From: Nitzschia sp. pyKryTriq1
Lineage: Eukaryota > Bacillariophyta > Bacillariophyceae > Bacillariales > Bacillariaceae
Direction of reading: 5' to 3'
Length of the DNA stretch: 64,000 bases
Assembly (NCBI GenBank): GCA_956465555.1
Contig: OY101115.1
Coordinates: 3,162,001-3,226,000, forward strand
Below are positions 1-10,910 of this stretch, in pieces; position 1 is the first letter of the stretch, and every line of letters begins with the position of its first letter. Below the pieces are notes generated by a model. The model saw only the letters and a program-made list of their open reading frames with translations. It was not told where the DNA came from and made no database searches. Both the position numbers and the translations under genes were made by a program.

Positions 1-768
1 CACCGACATAAGCGAAGAGACCTCCCTCTCTTTAAGCCGCCTACGATTGATTTACCATTCCGCTCGATGATTATTTGTATCGGTCCTCGATTTTCGAATC
101 ATCTCCTGCTTGTGTTGTGATGGAAGCGAAGGAAGGCGCCAAAGAGTGAAGAACCCTCCAGCATACACCACCAAGCAAGTGATTTCAATGCCAGAACACC
201 AGCAGAACCCTCTTCCGATTTCCTCACAAAATGTGAGAGTCTCGAGCCAAATCGTTCGTTCTTATTGGTGGATCAGGGAGGACGTCAGGCGTACGGTTCC
301 GAAGTCCCGGGCGTCGCGCCCATTGATTCGAGAACCCTTCGAAGTTCTGGATCATTCCATTTTCCTCAGATCTGTAGTATATTATTTATCGTTGTTGGGG
401 ACATGCAATCCCCTTACACATAAATAATAAAAGGCGGATAGAGTTCGCCCAACCAAAAAACCGCGATGATCGATGATGATGCGCCCGCCCGAACGATGAG
501 GGCGTGCGTGTTGCGTGGTGTTGATAGAGATTCTTTGACTAATACGACAGCTGTGCATGGTCTTTCCACCATGCTTTCCACGGTCCGGGGTTGCGTGCGT
601 GATTTTAGTAACTCGGTAACCCGTCGGCGGCACTCGCCGTTCAAGCATGGCCGTGAGAAGTTGCGGACGGGGCGGACGGAGCCTCCACCAAGACGCTCCT
701 CCTCTCATCAACCCTCCTTGTTGTGAAACAGTTGTCTATATTACTGTCGAATATCAAAGGAAGCCACC
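1..768. other. intergenic / 5' region upstream of RPS18
   Basis: I see no gene here. Short open frames on both strands have no recognisable domain. The last ~50 bases before 769 are presumably the 5' UTR of RPS18. Confidence 0.5.
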
Positions 769-1415
769 ATGTGAGTTCCGAGTCTGCGGGATACCATGAT
801 AGTGTAGTCGGGATGCATAGTTAGATTGAAATGTAGATGTGTGGAAGTTTTGGTGTCGACGCGGATTCTTGATGAGATGATAGACTACCCGATGCTATCG
901 CGGCGGGCCCGATAACCCTCGTTTCCGTGCCCTTTTTGAAGATATTTCTCACGCAATTCTTCACTGCTTTCTTCAACAGGTCTACCTCTTTGATGCAAGG
1001 AGCTGAATTTCAGCACATTCTTCGTATTCTCAACACTAACGTTGAAGGAAAGCGAAATGTGGTTTTTGGTCTGACAAAAATTAAGGGTCTTGGACGCCGA
1101 TTTACTGATCTAATTTGCAAAAAGGCTGAAATTGATGTCAACAAGCGAGCTGGAGAGCTTACCGCTGATGAGATCGAAAAGCTTGTCGCCATCATCACTA
1201 ACCCTCGTCAATTCAAGATCCCCCTTTGGTTCTTGAACAGGCAAAAGGACTTCAAGTCTGGAAAGTACAACCAAGTCTTTGCCCAAAACGTTGACGCTAA
1301 GCTTCGTGACGATATCGAACGTCTTAAGAAGATCCGTGCTCACCGTGGTCTTCGTCACTGGTGGGGAATCCGAGTCCGTGGACAACACACTTGCTCCACT
1401 GGACGTCGCAAATAA
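769..1415 (+). CDS. RPS18: 40S ribosomal protein S18 (uS13)
   Basis: Cytosolic small-subunit ribosomal protein of the uS13 family, at the subunit head near the tRNA sites. Exon 2 encodes the family hallmarks [27 protein letters not shown] and [17 protein letters not shown], ending in a basic TGRRK tail. Proposed CDS is join(769..770, 980..1415), 145 aa. Exon 1 supplies only AT of the start codon, after the good context GCCACC. The donor is GTGAGT at 771 and the acceptor CAACAG ends at 979. Joining AT to G gives [15 protein letters not shown], which matches the expected N-terminus and length. Starting at the internal ATG (993) would lose conserved N-terminal residues. Family assignment is very secure; the split start codon is inferred from sequence. 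Confidence 0.93.
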
Positions 1416-2449
1416 ACTAGCAAGTTCATGGCAATACGTATCTGAGCATGTTCATTACTACTCTACTCCTAGGATCTAGTCAAGTGTAGCTGCATGTATC
1501 TAAATCTGAAGGGTCTTTCTTTTTTGATTCTACGATTGCGAGAGCAGTACAAAATTGTCGTTGCCGCCAGCATTTTCTCCTAATTTGCCGGCAGGGTGGT
1601 GAAAGGAATCGAAATGCGGTGCTTGCACCATTTCTATATGCATGATTTCAAAGTCCTCCTGCTCTTTCTAGAGAAAAATGAAAGTTGAATCTCTAGCTAC
1701 GCTCTGTCTCTAGTACTCGCGAGTACTACGATCTCTCAGTCATACTAGTTGTTGTAGAGACCAGCAACCACCCAGGCTGCAGCTTCGCACTCTTTCGGGC
1801 TCCAGGGAAGAAGTACTACTGCTAGTTGTAAGAACAAGAACTCTCTACTTTCGATCGTACGAGCGAACATATCTCTACTCTAGTCCGCTAACACGCTGCG
1901 ATGAAAGACTATAGTACTGTCGAGCAGAGAGGATGGGCGAGAGGAGGAGATAGTCTACTCTACTAGAGCTATGAATACTCTGTACTACTAGAGTACGAAC
2001 AAGTAACATATTACTACCGGTACTCGTACTACAGTAGTACCGGTAGTACGATGGGGTCTCATTCTTGAAGTACTTAGAATTTCCGATCCGTTCGACTTCA
2101 AAGCTTATCCACCGCATCCACCTGCACAAAACAGGCCCACGTGCGCCCCCCCCCCCCGGCCGCGCGCGTGCGCATCGAGGAAAATGTAAGTTTCACAAAT
2201 CCAGTTTCTTCTCTACGTGTCCTGTCGTAGAAGATGTACTGGTACCAGGAAACGGAATGCCAACAGGAGACCAAGCCAACCGACAGCATCAAAACAACGA
2301 ACGCTGGTGGTATGTACCGTTAGTAGAGTACACACTCGTAGAGTGAGTCTCGATGCATGAGAAAGGGTCTGCTTCCTCTGTCCCCCTGTCTTTTGACTCC
2401 TCACTCTCAGTCTAGTCTAGATATTCTTGAATCGACATTGACATCCACA
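1416..2449. other. intergenic region with GTAC/TCTAGA palindromes
   Basis: No gene is recognisable. From about 1690 to 2055 the sequence is dense in short palindromes (AGTACT, TCTAGA, TACCGGTA, GTAC). A C-run and alternating CG tract lies at 2147-2172. It probably holds the RPS18 3' end and the promoter of the next gene. Confidence 0.5.
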
Positions 2450-3321
2450 ATGGCGTTCAATGGTCTATTGTCACACATCGCGAGCCTCGTGACGAGCGAT
2501 GCGGAGGTCGCCGATTCCGTTCCATGCAAGTCTGACGTTTTAACTTTGCGAGACTGCGTGAAAGGTGCATCCAAAGAGGTAAGCCGGTTTAGTTGTTCCA
2601 AACAATACATCATCGCCTTGATAAATTTACTTTACTTTTGTTTGAATATAAATAAAAGTAGAGTATATCACTGCTGCTGTTCCGCTTCTAATGGTATTTT
2701 TTATGATTCCTGTGGATGTTTCAGAAATGCAAAGGGCTCCAGTTGGATTTGATGCAGTGCATGGCTAAATATAACGTGGACACTACAGAAAAGGTTCGCA
2801 TGCAAATTGGAATCGCCAACTACAATGAATACGTCAACGAGTTGGAGCAGAAGTATGGAAAAGAAGGGGCTGCAGCTATTATTGCGGAACCCATGGAGAA
2901 GCTTAAAACCGTTGAGGCTGCTCAGATGATGTACCGAATTGAAAAGAACCAACACCCCAAGGGCGCTCCCAAGTCGAAGGAGGATCTGGCGGACTGGTCT
3001 CACGCGGATCAAGTTCGTCTGAGTATGGGAGAAAAGGCGTACTGGGATGCTGTGCGGGTGGTTGGTGCAGAATTTGGACCGGATAAGACAGACCGATTGT
3101 TTGGTGTGCGGAAAGAGGCAGACCAAGTAGCAAAAGCGATTGAGCGCCTTGCGCCAGGAACCGACGCGAAGGAAATTTCGGCAAAGACTCTAGAAAAGTT
3201 CAGCGAGTTGATGGAGCCCGTTCGACAAAAGGCACCCGAAGCTGCCAGCGTTGACGATCTTGCACAGGCCTTCAAACAGGTGTACCCCAGCAAGGCTGCC
3301 TTCGATGCCAAGCTTGCCTAA
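2450..3321 (+). CDS. twin-CX9C (CHCH) protein with long helical C-terminus
   Basis: CDS join(2450..2578, 2725..3321), 241 aa. The donor is GAG|GTAAGC and the acceptor TTTCAG|AAA, phase 0. Residues C26-x9-C36 and C45-x9-C55 form a twin CX9C motif, the signature of coiled-coil-helix proteins oxidised by Mia40 in the mitochondrial intermembrane space. The intron falls between the two CX9C halves. The remaining ~185 residues are charged, Ala/Lys/Glu-rich and predicted mainly helical, with no domain I recognise. Most CHCH proteins are 70-150 aa, so the extension is notable. There is no classical presequence, as expected for Mia40 substrates. The CHCH call is firm on motif spacing; the specific role is unknown. 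Confidence 0.8.
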
Positions 3322-3519
3322 ATAGTGAAGTTGAAAGTCGTCCCAATTTACATCAGTTGCTTTTTCTACCCTTCGTTAATTGCATTCAACCTAGTCTACT
3401 GATATCTTTTAGCAGTCTGCATAACCCATTACTCATTTGTACAGGTAGGTACCCGTGTAGATGCCCATTTTCACGTGCGGTGGGGCTATGAAACTTCTTG
3501 TCTGTCCTCGTTCTACGTT

Positions 3520-4431
3520 CTATCTGTACTCCTGGACAACTTCGTCCACTTCCCCCGGAAACCCAATCGTCCAAGATTCAGTTTCTTTATACTCATTCTT
3601 GGAGAGTTCAAGTATTTGTAATAACTCGTCGTCATCTCGCGAAGAAATCTTTTGAGATAGCTCCAAAGCCTTTTGGAGTTCCTCGTTTTCATCGGGAGAG
3701 TGCTCAAATTCTTTCTGAGAAAGTTCCAGCGCTCTTTGTAGATCAACGTCAATATTGGATTGACTGTCTAAAAGGGACAGGGAGAGCGCTCGCTGCATTA
3801 TCTCTTGCTCCTCTTTATCTTCTTTTTGCGCTTGAAGTAACGACATGGACACAGCTCGCTTCAAGAGCTTTTCATCTTTCTTCTGATCCTTAAGTACTTC
3901 TTGCTGGTCCTTTCGACTCTCTTCGATCGCCTTGTCGGTAGCAATGACTTCACATGGTGTTGGGGCGTCATCACCGTAGTCTAGTGCAACTTGAGCGAGA
4001 TTTGAAATTTTGGGTGGTTTGGGGAGAGCTGGTATCGTTTCTGGTGCATTTTTGACTATCACTTTCGTATCCCTTGGAGCATCTGGCTCGTAAAAGACTA
4101 TCCCGGAATTTGCCTTGACATTAAAAGATCCCCTTCCTCGATTAGTGATGAATTGCATTTGTCGTTTCTGCAGGAGCGCTTCGACAGAATTGCGGAGAAC
4201 TGGCCCATCCGGACTGTGTGCCCCACTCCCCGTAATGACGAGGACCCAGACATCTTTCATCGCGCAGTCCCTTTGCTTTCGTTGACGGGATACAACCTGG
4301 TCCAGAAAGGAAGTCAGAGCAATGATTGCCTGCGATTTACGGTAGCCATGCAAGTCGATTGTGGCTGTCACAGTAGTGGGACTCGAGGTGGACTTTGCTG
4401 TTGGGCCGGTAGCATTTCTTTTCTTTGCCAT
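3520..4431 (-). CDS. Smr-domain protein with tandem ubiquitin-interacting motifs
   Basis: Single exon, 303 aa. The N-terminal third is an Smr domain: TIDLHGY (D26, H28) opens it, VITGSGAHS follows at ~65-73, then a GSFNVKANSG strand near 101-110. Smr domains are hydrolase or RNA-nuclease modules. In yeast Cue2 and human N4BP2 an Smr domain cleaves mRNA at collided ribosomes and is recruited by ubiquitin-binding CUE domains. Here residues ~187-282 hold four good UIMs (cores RAVSMS, RALSLS, RALELS, KALELS), a weaker fifth (QILELS) and an earlier degenerate one (KAIEES ~167-172). The domain assignments are read from motifs; a ribosome-quality-control role is inference. I see no CUE domain. Confidence 0.85.
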   Translation of the reverse strand: MAKKRNATGPTAKSTSSPTTVTATIDLHGYRKSQAIIALTSFLDQVVSRQRKQRDCAMKDVWVLVITGSGAHSPDGPVLRNSVEALLQKRQMQFITNRGRGSFNVKANSGIVFYEPDAPRDTKVIVKNAPETIPALPKPPKISNLAQVALDYGDDAPTPCEVIATDKAIEESRKDQQEVLKDQKKDEKLLKRAVSMSLLQAQKEDKEEQEIMQRALSLSLLDSQSNIDVDLQRALELSQKEFEHSPDENEELQKALELSQKISSRDDDELLQILELSKNEYKETESWTIGFPGEVDEVVQEYR

Positions 4432-4941
4432 CTTGGATGTTGCAAAGCTAAATCATTGGAATTATCAAGGAAACTGTACTTCAGAGGCTTCCCTTCTATT
4501 CCTTGGATTTATGGCATTTCAAATACGAATTGTGAAAGCGTGAAAGATGGATGATGATCGTACGAGTTCAGTAATTGGTGCTATGGTACTGGTACCGGCG
4601 GTTTTAGCAATGATGATGATGAATGATGATTGATGATGTGGTTGGTTGGTTGGTGCGTGTGGTGTCCTTGTTTATTGTGAATCAAGCAGTCGGATAAGTC
4701 GTCCATACTGTGCTCATTCATTCATGGACTATGCTATATCTCGGTGGAACGATGGTTCACAGTACGAGGCACAATCTTCAGAATCTACAACTCAAAACTT
4801 TCCTTGTGTTCGATGAGTTTATTGGTCTCAAAACAAGTTATAGGTAGCTAAGAAGCAAGCAATAAGAATGTCCTTATGTTGATATGAGCGGCGGTTGGAT
4901 TCTTCAGTAGCGTATTGGCAAGCGTGCTTCTGATAGAATTA
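4432..4941. other. intergenic region (promoter of Smr-UIM gene, 3' end of next gene)
   Basis: No gene seen. A TACTGGTACCGG palindrome lies near 4585-4600, and ATG/GTTG simple repeats lie around 4610-4655. Confidence 0.5.
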
Positions 4942-7900
4942 TTAGGAGAGGAAATATCTTGATCCACTTCCTGTTGTGACTACTTCACCTCCGGCGACGT
5001 TTCCTTTCGTGATGGGGCTCGTGGTGACACGATCCCCGTCAGAGAAGGCCTTTGAACCAGAGATCAAGCCGGTAATAGAACCGTCCCGGTTCTTCTTCCA
5101 ACGCGACATGGTGGGAACGCCACGAGGTGCCTGTTTCTTCGGGATAGGACGCGATGGTCTCGGTGCGGTTGGTTCAGGTAAACCTTCATCAGCTTCTCCG
5201 AAGCCAAGACCGAATAGAGAAAATGTGGCCCGGGGCTTGGCTGACTCCACTGCTTCCCGCGCTGCTGCTGCTTCGCGTTCTTTTCGTTGTCTGGTCAAAG
5301 TGATGGTTGCTCCTGGCTTCGCGCTGGACATATCTTGGATGGCAGCAGCAATATTGGCTATCTTCGTCGCGGGTTCAGCGCTCAAAAAGTAGCGGCTACC
5401 CGATGAGGTGGATACCACTGATCCAGTTTCAAGGAGTCCATTGGTGATTGGAGACGTCTCAACGAACTCTCCGTCGGTGAAATTCGGAGATCCAAAAATG
5501 CGTCCAGATACACCGCCTGCATATGAGAAGGATTCCATTTGTTAGTTTTGATGATACGAACAAAAAGTCAATAGCGCACACAACGTACCATCGCGTCTCT
5601 CTTTCCAAGCTCTAATCTCAGGAACTCCACGTGGGGGTTTCGTGACCTTCGGACTAGCCGAAGCTTTGCTTGGCGCTGTTGGCTTCACGCTAGCGGCCTT
5701 ACGTTTCTGTTCCGCTGCTGCTACTTGCGCCGCCTTCTTTTCCTCGGCAAGTCTCTGTCTCTCCTCTGCGGCAGCAGCTTGGGCGGCTTTCCTTTCTTCG
5801 GCGAGAGCGGCTTGAGCAGCTTTTCTTTCTTCGGCGAGAGCGGCTTGCTCCGCCTTCTTGGATTCGGCTGCCAAACGTCTCTCTTCCGCAGCAGCAGCCT
5901 GTGCAGCCTTCTGCTCTTCGGCTGCTTGGCGTCTTTCTTCCGCTAGAGCTGCCTGCTGCGCTTTTCGCTCTTCGGCTACTCTGCGCCTTTCTCCAGCCGC
6001 AGCAGCCATCGCGGCTTTCTGTTCCTCAGCAGCCCTGCGTTTTTCTTCCATCGCTGCCGCTTGAGCTGCTTTTCTTTCCTCAGCAGCTCGACGTGCCGCC
6101 GCTGCGGTATCCACCTTCGGAGCTACGGATTTGGATGTCGCAGTTGTTGGTGCAGCCACCTTTGGTAAATTGAGCTCAGGTGTAGGAAATGTCGGTGCAG
6201 AGAAGCCAAAGGAAAATCCACCTTGTTGACCCAAGAAATATCTGTAGACATTTTTTAATCGACATGTTAGAGAAACGGCTCAAAAATAAGCGTGACAGAA
6301 GTGAAAGTTTCACATACCTTGAGCCTGAACTTGTTTTGACGACACTCCCGGAAATAGCACCGCTTGGAACGGGGGAGGTGGTAACAGTTTCTCCTTCTTT
6401 GAAGCTCGGCGACCCAGTGATTTTACCGGTGATTGAGCCATCATCGTTTTGCTTCCAGTTTCCGATTGTCGGAACGCCCGGTGGAGCTTGTGCCTTCACC
6501 GGTGCATTCCGAGCTGGTTGGGGCGCTGGTGGTTCGTCCGAATCGCTCTTCCCCAGATTGAAAAGATCTCCCAAGGAAATAGTGCGTCGGGGGGTAGCCG
6601 ACTGTAAAGACTTCTCGGCTGCTTTGGCTTGTTTCTGTTTGATGGCTTCAAGCTTTGCGCGAGATTCTGCCGCAGCAGCTTCTTTCTGGCGCCTTGCTTC
6701 TTCCGCCGCTGCCTCTTGCTCAGCCTTTTTCCTGGCGATCTCTTCTTCTCGCTGCCTCTTTGCCTCCTCAGCTGCAGCCTTCTTCTGTTCCAGCTCCTCG
6801 TCGCGTTGTCGTTTGGCTTCCGCTGCCTTCACAGCAGCTTCCTTCGTCCTTGCAGCCACGGCTCTGGCCTCCTCTCTGGCCTTGTCTTGTTGTGCCGATG
6901 TCGCCGCCTTTCCAGACATTTTCTCCCCTTGGTTTTGTTCGGCTGCCTTCTCCCGTTCCTTGCGAGTCTCTTGTGTTGCCTTGAATACCGCTTGTTGGAT
7001 TTCAAAGATCTCCGATTGCGGGCTCTTTTCCTTTGGTTTCACCTCCTTTGCTGGTTCGGACGGAGGCTCTAACTTGGGTAAATTCATTTTGGGAACCTCC
7101 AACTTCGGTACTTCAATCTTCGGCAAGTCAATTTTCGGGGGTTCAACTTTTGGAACTTCGACCTTTGGTAGCTGGACTTTGGGAACTTCAAGCTTGGGGG
7201 CGGAAATCTTTGGGATCTCCGGAACAGATGGGGGCGCTTTGGGTGTACTAGGCTTGCCATCGATCATTGGAGGTGGAAGTTTTGGTGGTTGTGGCGTAGT
7301 AGGTTTCTTCGGACCTATGATAGAGTTGACTTTCTCCTCAACACTCTCCACAGCTCTCTTTGGAATGGAAACAACTTCGTCTACAGCCTTCTCAACTGCA
7401 TCTAGCGTGTCATCAACAGCATCTTCCACAGCCTTTTTAGAACTTTCGACCACGCGACCAGGCGTTGCCTTGATTTCCTCTACGACTTCTTCCGCCTTTT
7501 CGATAGTCCTCTTCTTCACTCCTTCAGCTGTTTCAATCGCTGCTTCTTTAACCTTGTTCGGAATTCGTTGAATCTCCTCAACAGTGTCTTCAACCTTATC
7601 TTTAGCTGCTTCGGCAACTTTAGAAGGAATTGCTTTGATGTCTTCTGTCGTCTCCTTAATTTTATCCTGTACACCCTTGATTGCGGCATTGATCGCCCCT
7701 TTGATTGCGGAGCCGATGGTACTTCCGATGGCCCTCGTTGTCTTTCCCAATGATCCTCTAATGATCTCCCCAACTTGACCTTCGACCGATCCACCAACGA
7801 AGCCAGATACAGCAAATACAACGGACGTTGCGAGCGTCAAGACAAGAGGTTCCATCACCATATCCAAATTTGGGAACTCGAAGATGAGCAGAGCCCCTAA

Positions 7901-8251
7901 TAGCAAGCCAAGAAAAGCACCTCCAACTCCCGAAGCTGCAACGTTTTTCTGCTCCTCCTGGGACAACTGTACTTTTGGCTTGGTCTCAACTTTCGACTCC
8001 TCGACGGAAACTTTGAGTTGTTCCATCTGGGCCTCCTCGATAGCATCTAAATCAGGTACCTTGGGTGGAGGAACTGGAACTTTGGGGCGCTCGAATTCTT
8101 GATCGGGCTCCTCTTCAGCAAAGAGGGGTCGAACCCTTGGAATGGATGATTTGCTCCAAGTTCCGGAGTACGAAACCTGTTGAGGGACTATGAATCCATC
8201 AACAACACCATGAAGGAGTTGGCTGAATGCCAGCCAAAGAGCGACCTTCAT
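4942..8251 (-). CDS. plastid-directed membrane protein with amphipathic/coiled-coil regions and three copies of a ~60-aa repeat domain
   Basis: CDS complement(join(4942..5516, 5589..6241, 6318..8251)), 1053 aa. Start at MKVALWLAF: a signal peptide ends in VVDG|FIVP, an ASAFAP-like plastid motif with Phe at +1. Two hydrophobic segments follow (~105-124, ~134-154). Next come recurring amphipathic segments (IPSKVAEAAKD, IPNKVKEAA, IPKRAVESV), a Pro-Lys-rich stretch of PK-V/I/L-xx units (~350-440) and an Ala/Glu/Lys coiled coil. A ~60-aa unit occurs three times (roughly GVPxxxxW, DGSITG, GSxxFxDG, TSPI, SGSRYFL), separated by another AEERKAAQ coiled coil. Both introns cut repeat units and restore the repeat exactly, which supports the splicing. 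I do not recognise the repeat domain. A membrane-shaping or scaffold role at the plastid is a guess. Confidence 0.8.
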
Positions 8252-8945
8252 TTTTGTTCTACTGAGGGATGGAACGCTTTCTATCGGCACACAAAATGAG
8301 AACCCGAGCACGTTACGAAGCACGCCTCAAACTATTTGGTATCAATAATCTAAGAGTGCAGTGGATAGATGATGTCGACAAGAGAGAAGTTGCAACTGCT
8401 ATTACTGTAGGTGCAAAATTCGCTTGGCGACGGAAGGGGAACAGATCGAATACTGTAGAGACGATTACTCTATCTCTGCAATCTCAGGCGAACTATGTAC
8501 AAGTTTTCATAGTCTACTGGAGACGATGAAGGTATCCGAAGGAAAGAGGTGCGTGTGGCGTGTCTTTCAACCGTCATCGAGCCAGCAAAAGATCCATTTC
8601 AAGGAAGATCGGGCGACGACGCATGATTGATTTTTTTCACGCGATGATTTGTTGTCGCTGACGTCACTGGTCTCAATCGCGCGTGCGCTTGAATGCAATG
8701 TATGACTCGGTGTGATGGCCAGACACGCTTGTTCATCCTCTTCTTGCTGTTTTTACCCGTTTTTTTTGCCTGTTGCTTTCTTTGCCTATTATTGTTGCTT
8801 GTTGTGGCCTCGCGCCCTGTCTCAACGATGGCCCATCGCATAACAAATACCAACGGACCACGTGACACGACGACTTGAGTGTCTTTGCAAATCAATCTTT
8901 GTCGCCACCTCTATCGTACACATTGAATATATTTCGCTGGAAAGG
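8252..8945. other. intergenic divergent promoter region with a CRE-like site
   Basis: No gene seen. A perfect TGACGTCA (CRE/bZIP-type) palindrome lies at 8659-8666, between the plastid repeat protein and mS33. A pyrimidine-rich tract lies at ~8730-8800. Confidence 0.5.
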
Positions 8946-9354
8946 ATGGCGTCGTCGTCAGCCATCAAAAAGCTAGTCCAAAATTCTGCGATACTAAAAC
9001 GCGGAGCCGAAGCCGCGAGACAGGAGATTTTTGGACATCTTCCCCAGCTCAATATTCAAAGCGGCCACAGGAAGGCGAAAGTGTCATTCACGGGTCCTTA
9101 TCTGGCACGCTACTATCCCGAATCCATCAACACGTTCGCTAGAAAGGTAAGAGAAATATGGGCTTATTGTTTTAGATGTCCTCCTGTATGCGTTGCCTGT
9201 CTTACATATTCTGATGCGCTCTGGCAATTGGTAGGTACACGATGGGTGGGAGACGGACCAAGAAGAATACCGACGAATCAAGTTGGCGCAAAGACGACGA
9301 AAGGGAAAAGGTGCACCAAAAAAGGGGTCTGGATCACGTTCCAAGAGGAAATAA
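8946..9354 (+). CDS. MRPS33: mitochondrial small ribosomal subunit protein mS33
   Basis: CDS join(8946..9146, 9235..9354), 106 aa, the same length as human mS33. The donor is AAG|GTAAGA and the acceptor TTGGTAG|GTA, phase 0. Features matching the family are an N-terminal helix leading to EIFG, the central YYPESINTF segment, and the basic C-terminus RRKGKGAPKKGSGSRSKRK, equivalent to the RGKxKPKKGxGK end of animal proteins. It acts in the mitoribosomal small-subunit head. No distinct cleavable presequence is evident, as in other mS33 proteins. The alternative of a random basic protein is unlikely given the length and end motif. Confidence 0.85.
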
Positions 9355-9550
9355 GATTTGCAGTAGACTATGGGTTTCAATCTGACCGAAAATACTGTAG
9401 CTTGCAATTCAACATTGTTACTAGACTACTGCTAGACATACAGTTTATCGGTCTACTATATAACATCAGTATAGGTCTTATATGACTATTTGCTCCGCTA
9501 ACTTTATTAATGGACATGTTTTATTGTTTGACATCGCTGAACCAGCCGTT

Positions 9551-10910
9551 TTAGATGCCCATGGCAAAGACCAAGGCTCCAACAGTTATGAAGGACAAGG
9601 CCGTGGAGAAGCCGTACGCAGAAGATCCAAGTCCCTTTCCAAAGACGGAAATATCAGCAGTGGTCTTGAAGCACTGGCAGTTGTTGTCATGGTTCGTCTG
9701 GCCACCAAAGGCGTAGATAATACCTTGTCCGTCAGCAGCGGCAGCGAAACGGAACTTGTGTCTGGGGAATCCGCTAACGACCTCCCATGCAGTGCCGCTA
9801 GGGTCGAGGGTTTCGACTTCGTCGGTCCCGACAGTGAGCTCGCTGACATCAAGACCGTCACCAGCACCGTTACAGACTCCTTCGATTTGACGCTCGCCGC
9901 CCATTGCATAAAGTTGATTCTCAACCTCAACCAAGACAACCTCGCCACGTTCGTTAACAAGGTTGGGGAGCATTTCCCATTCATTGCTGGCAAAGCTGTA
10001 CCGTTCCGTTGATCCCAAGGGAGAGCAAAATTTATTTGCATGGGTGAAGCCACCACTAATGAAAGCAGATAGTCCATCGGTGGTAGTTACACCAACGATA
10101 TCACCACGTGCAATACGAAGAGGTGCTTGGGCTTCGATGCCCAAGGTCGCATCATCGAGGGTGGTGGCGTCAATACGAGTCAAAAAGTCCAAGGCAGTGT
10201 AGTTTTGATCGTAGCCTCCAACGATGAAGACGTAGTTGGGCTCCTGGGCGAAACCAGCGTGATCGGAGACAACGTATTCGGCGGGCAGTACGACAGTCGA
10301 CCAAGATTTAGAATCAATGTTGTAAACCTTTGCGTAGGAGAAAATGAGAGAGAAACTACATCAGAATATCGTCACCCAAAACCAGACTAAGCGTCGAAAA
10401 GAAAATAGAAATCGCTTACATCAATTTCAGGAATAAGAGTGTCGTCAAGAGTACGTCCTCCGATGATCCACACTTCATTTCCGACGAAACTGCTGGAGTG
10501 TCGGTAACGAGCACGAGGAAGATCGGCAAGTTCTACAAACTCGAGCGTGTTGGGATCAAAGGAATAGAGAGAACTAGAGAGCGAGCCGCAAGCGAAAAAA
10601 CCCTCGTTTTCATCGATGGCGATGAAGACATTGCCATCGGCGGCGTCTGTATTCATAGGAACACCGGTGAGACGACGAGGCACCGATTTGCTCAGTAACC
10701 AAACATATCCATTCGCAAGGACTCACCACAACCACCGGCAATGTAAATCAAGCCATCGGTGCCAGCAATCGCCGTATGATCGGAAAGAGGCTTGGGAAGG
10801 CTGACGTCGAGGAGCCCCCAACCGAAATCTTCGTGATCACGCTGACCAGAGACTTCAGCCAAGAGTGCAGAAATGAAAAATGCGGAAATGAGTAGCTTCA
10901 TTTTTGCCAT
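9551..10910 (-). CDS. secreted or surface-anchored kelch-repeat beta-propeller protein
   Basis: CDS complement(join(9551..10327, 10420..10646, 10727..10910)), 395 aa. Start chosen at ATG 10910 (MAKMKLLISAFFISALLAE), giving a signal peptide ending near VSG. Kelch-like blades are seen as repeating double-Gly strands (IYIAGGCG, WIIGGRTLD, VFIVGGYD, LYAMGGERQ, IYAFGGQTN) with Tyr/Trp spacing. Splices use TGT G|GTGAGT, GAT|GTAAGC and matching AG acceptors. The last ~20 residues (TALSFITVGALVFAMGI) are hydrophobic with nothing after, as in GPI-anchor signals or a tail anchor. No catalytic residues are evident. Likely a surface or secretory-pathway binding protein; the ligand is unknown. Confidence 0.82.

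Noticed and set aside
110-427. 105-codon frame at the window start
   Set aside because: Translation shows no domain or composition typical of neighbouring proteins.
6189-7571. 460-codon open frame on the + strand opposite the plastid repeat protein
   Set aside because: It mirrors the Ala/Lys/Glu-rich coding strand; the translation is low-complexity Ser/Phe/Cys with no domain, while the minus frame has targeting signals and repeats.
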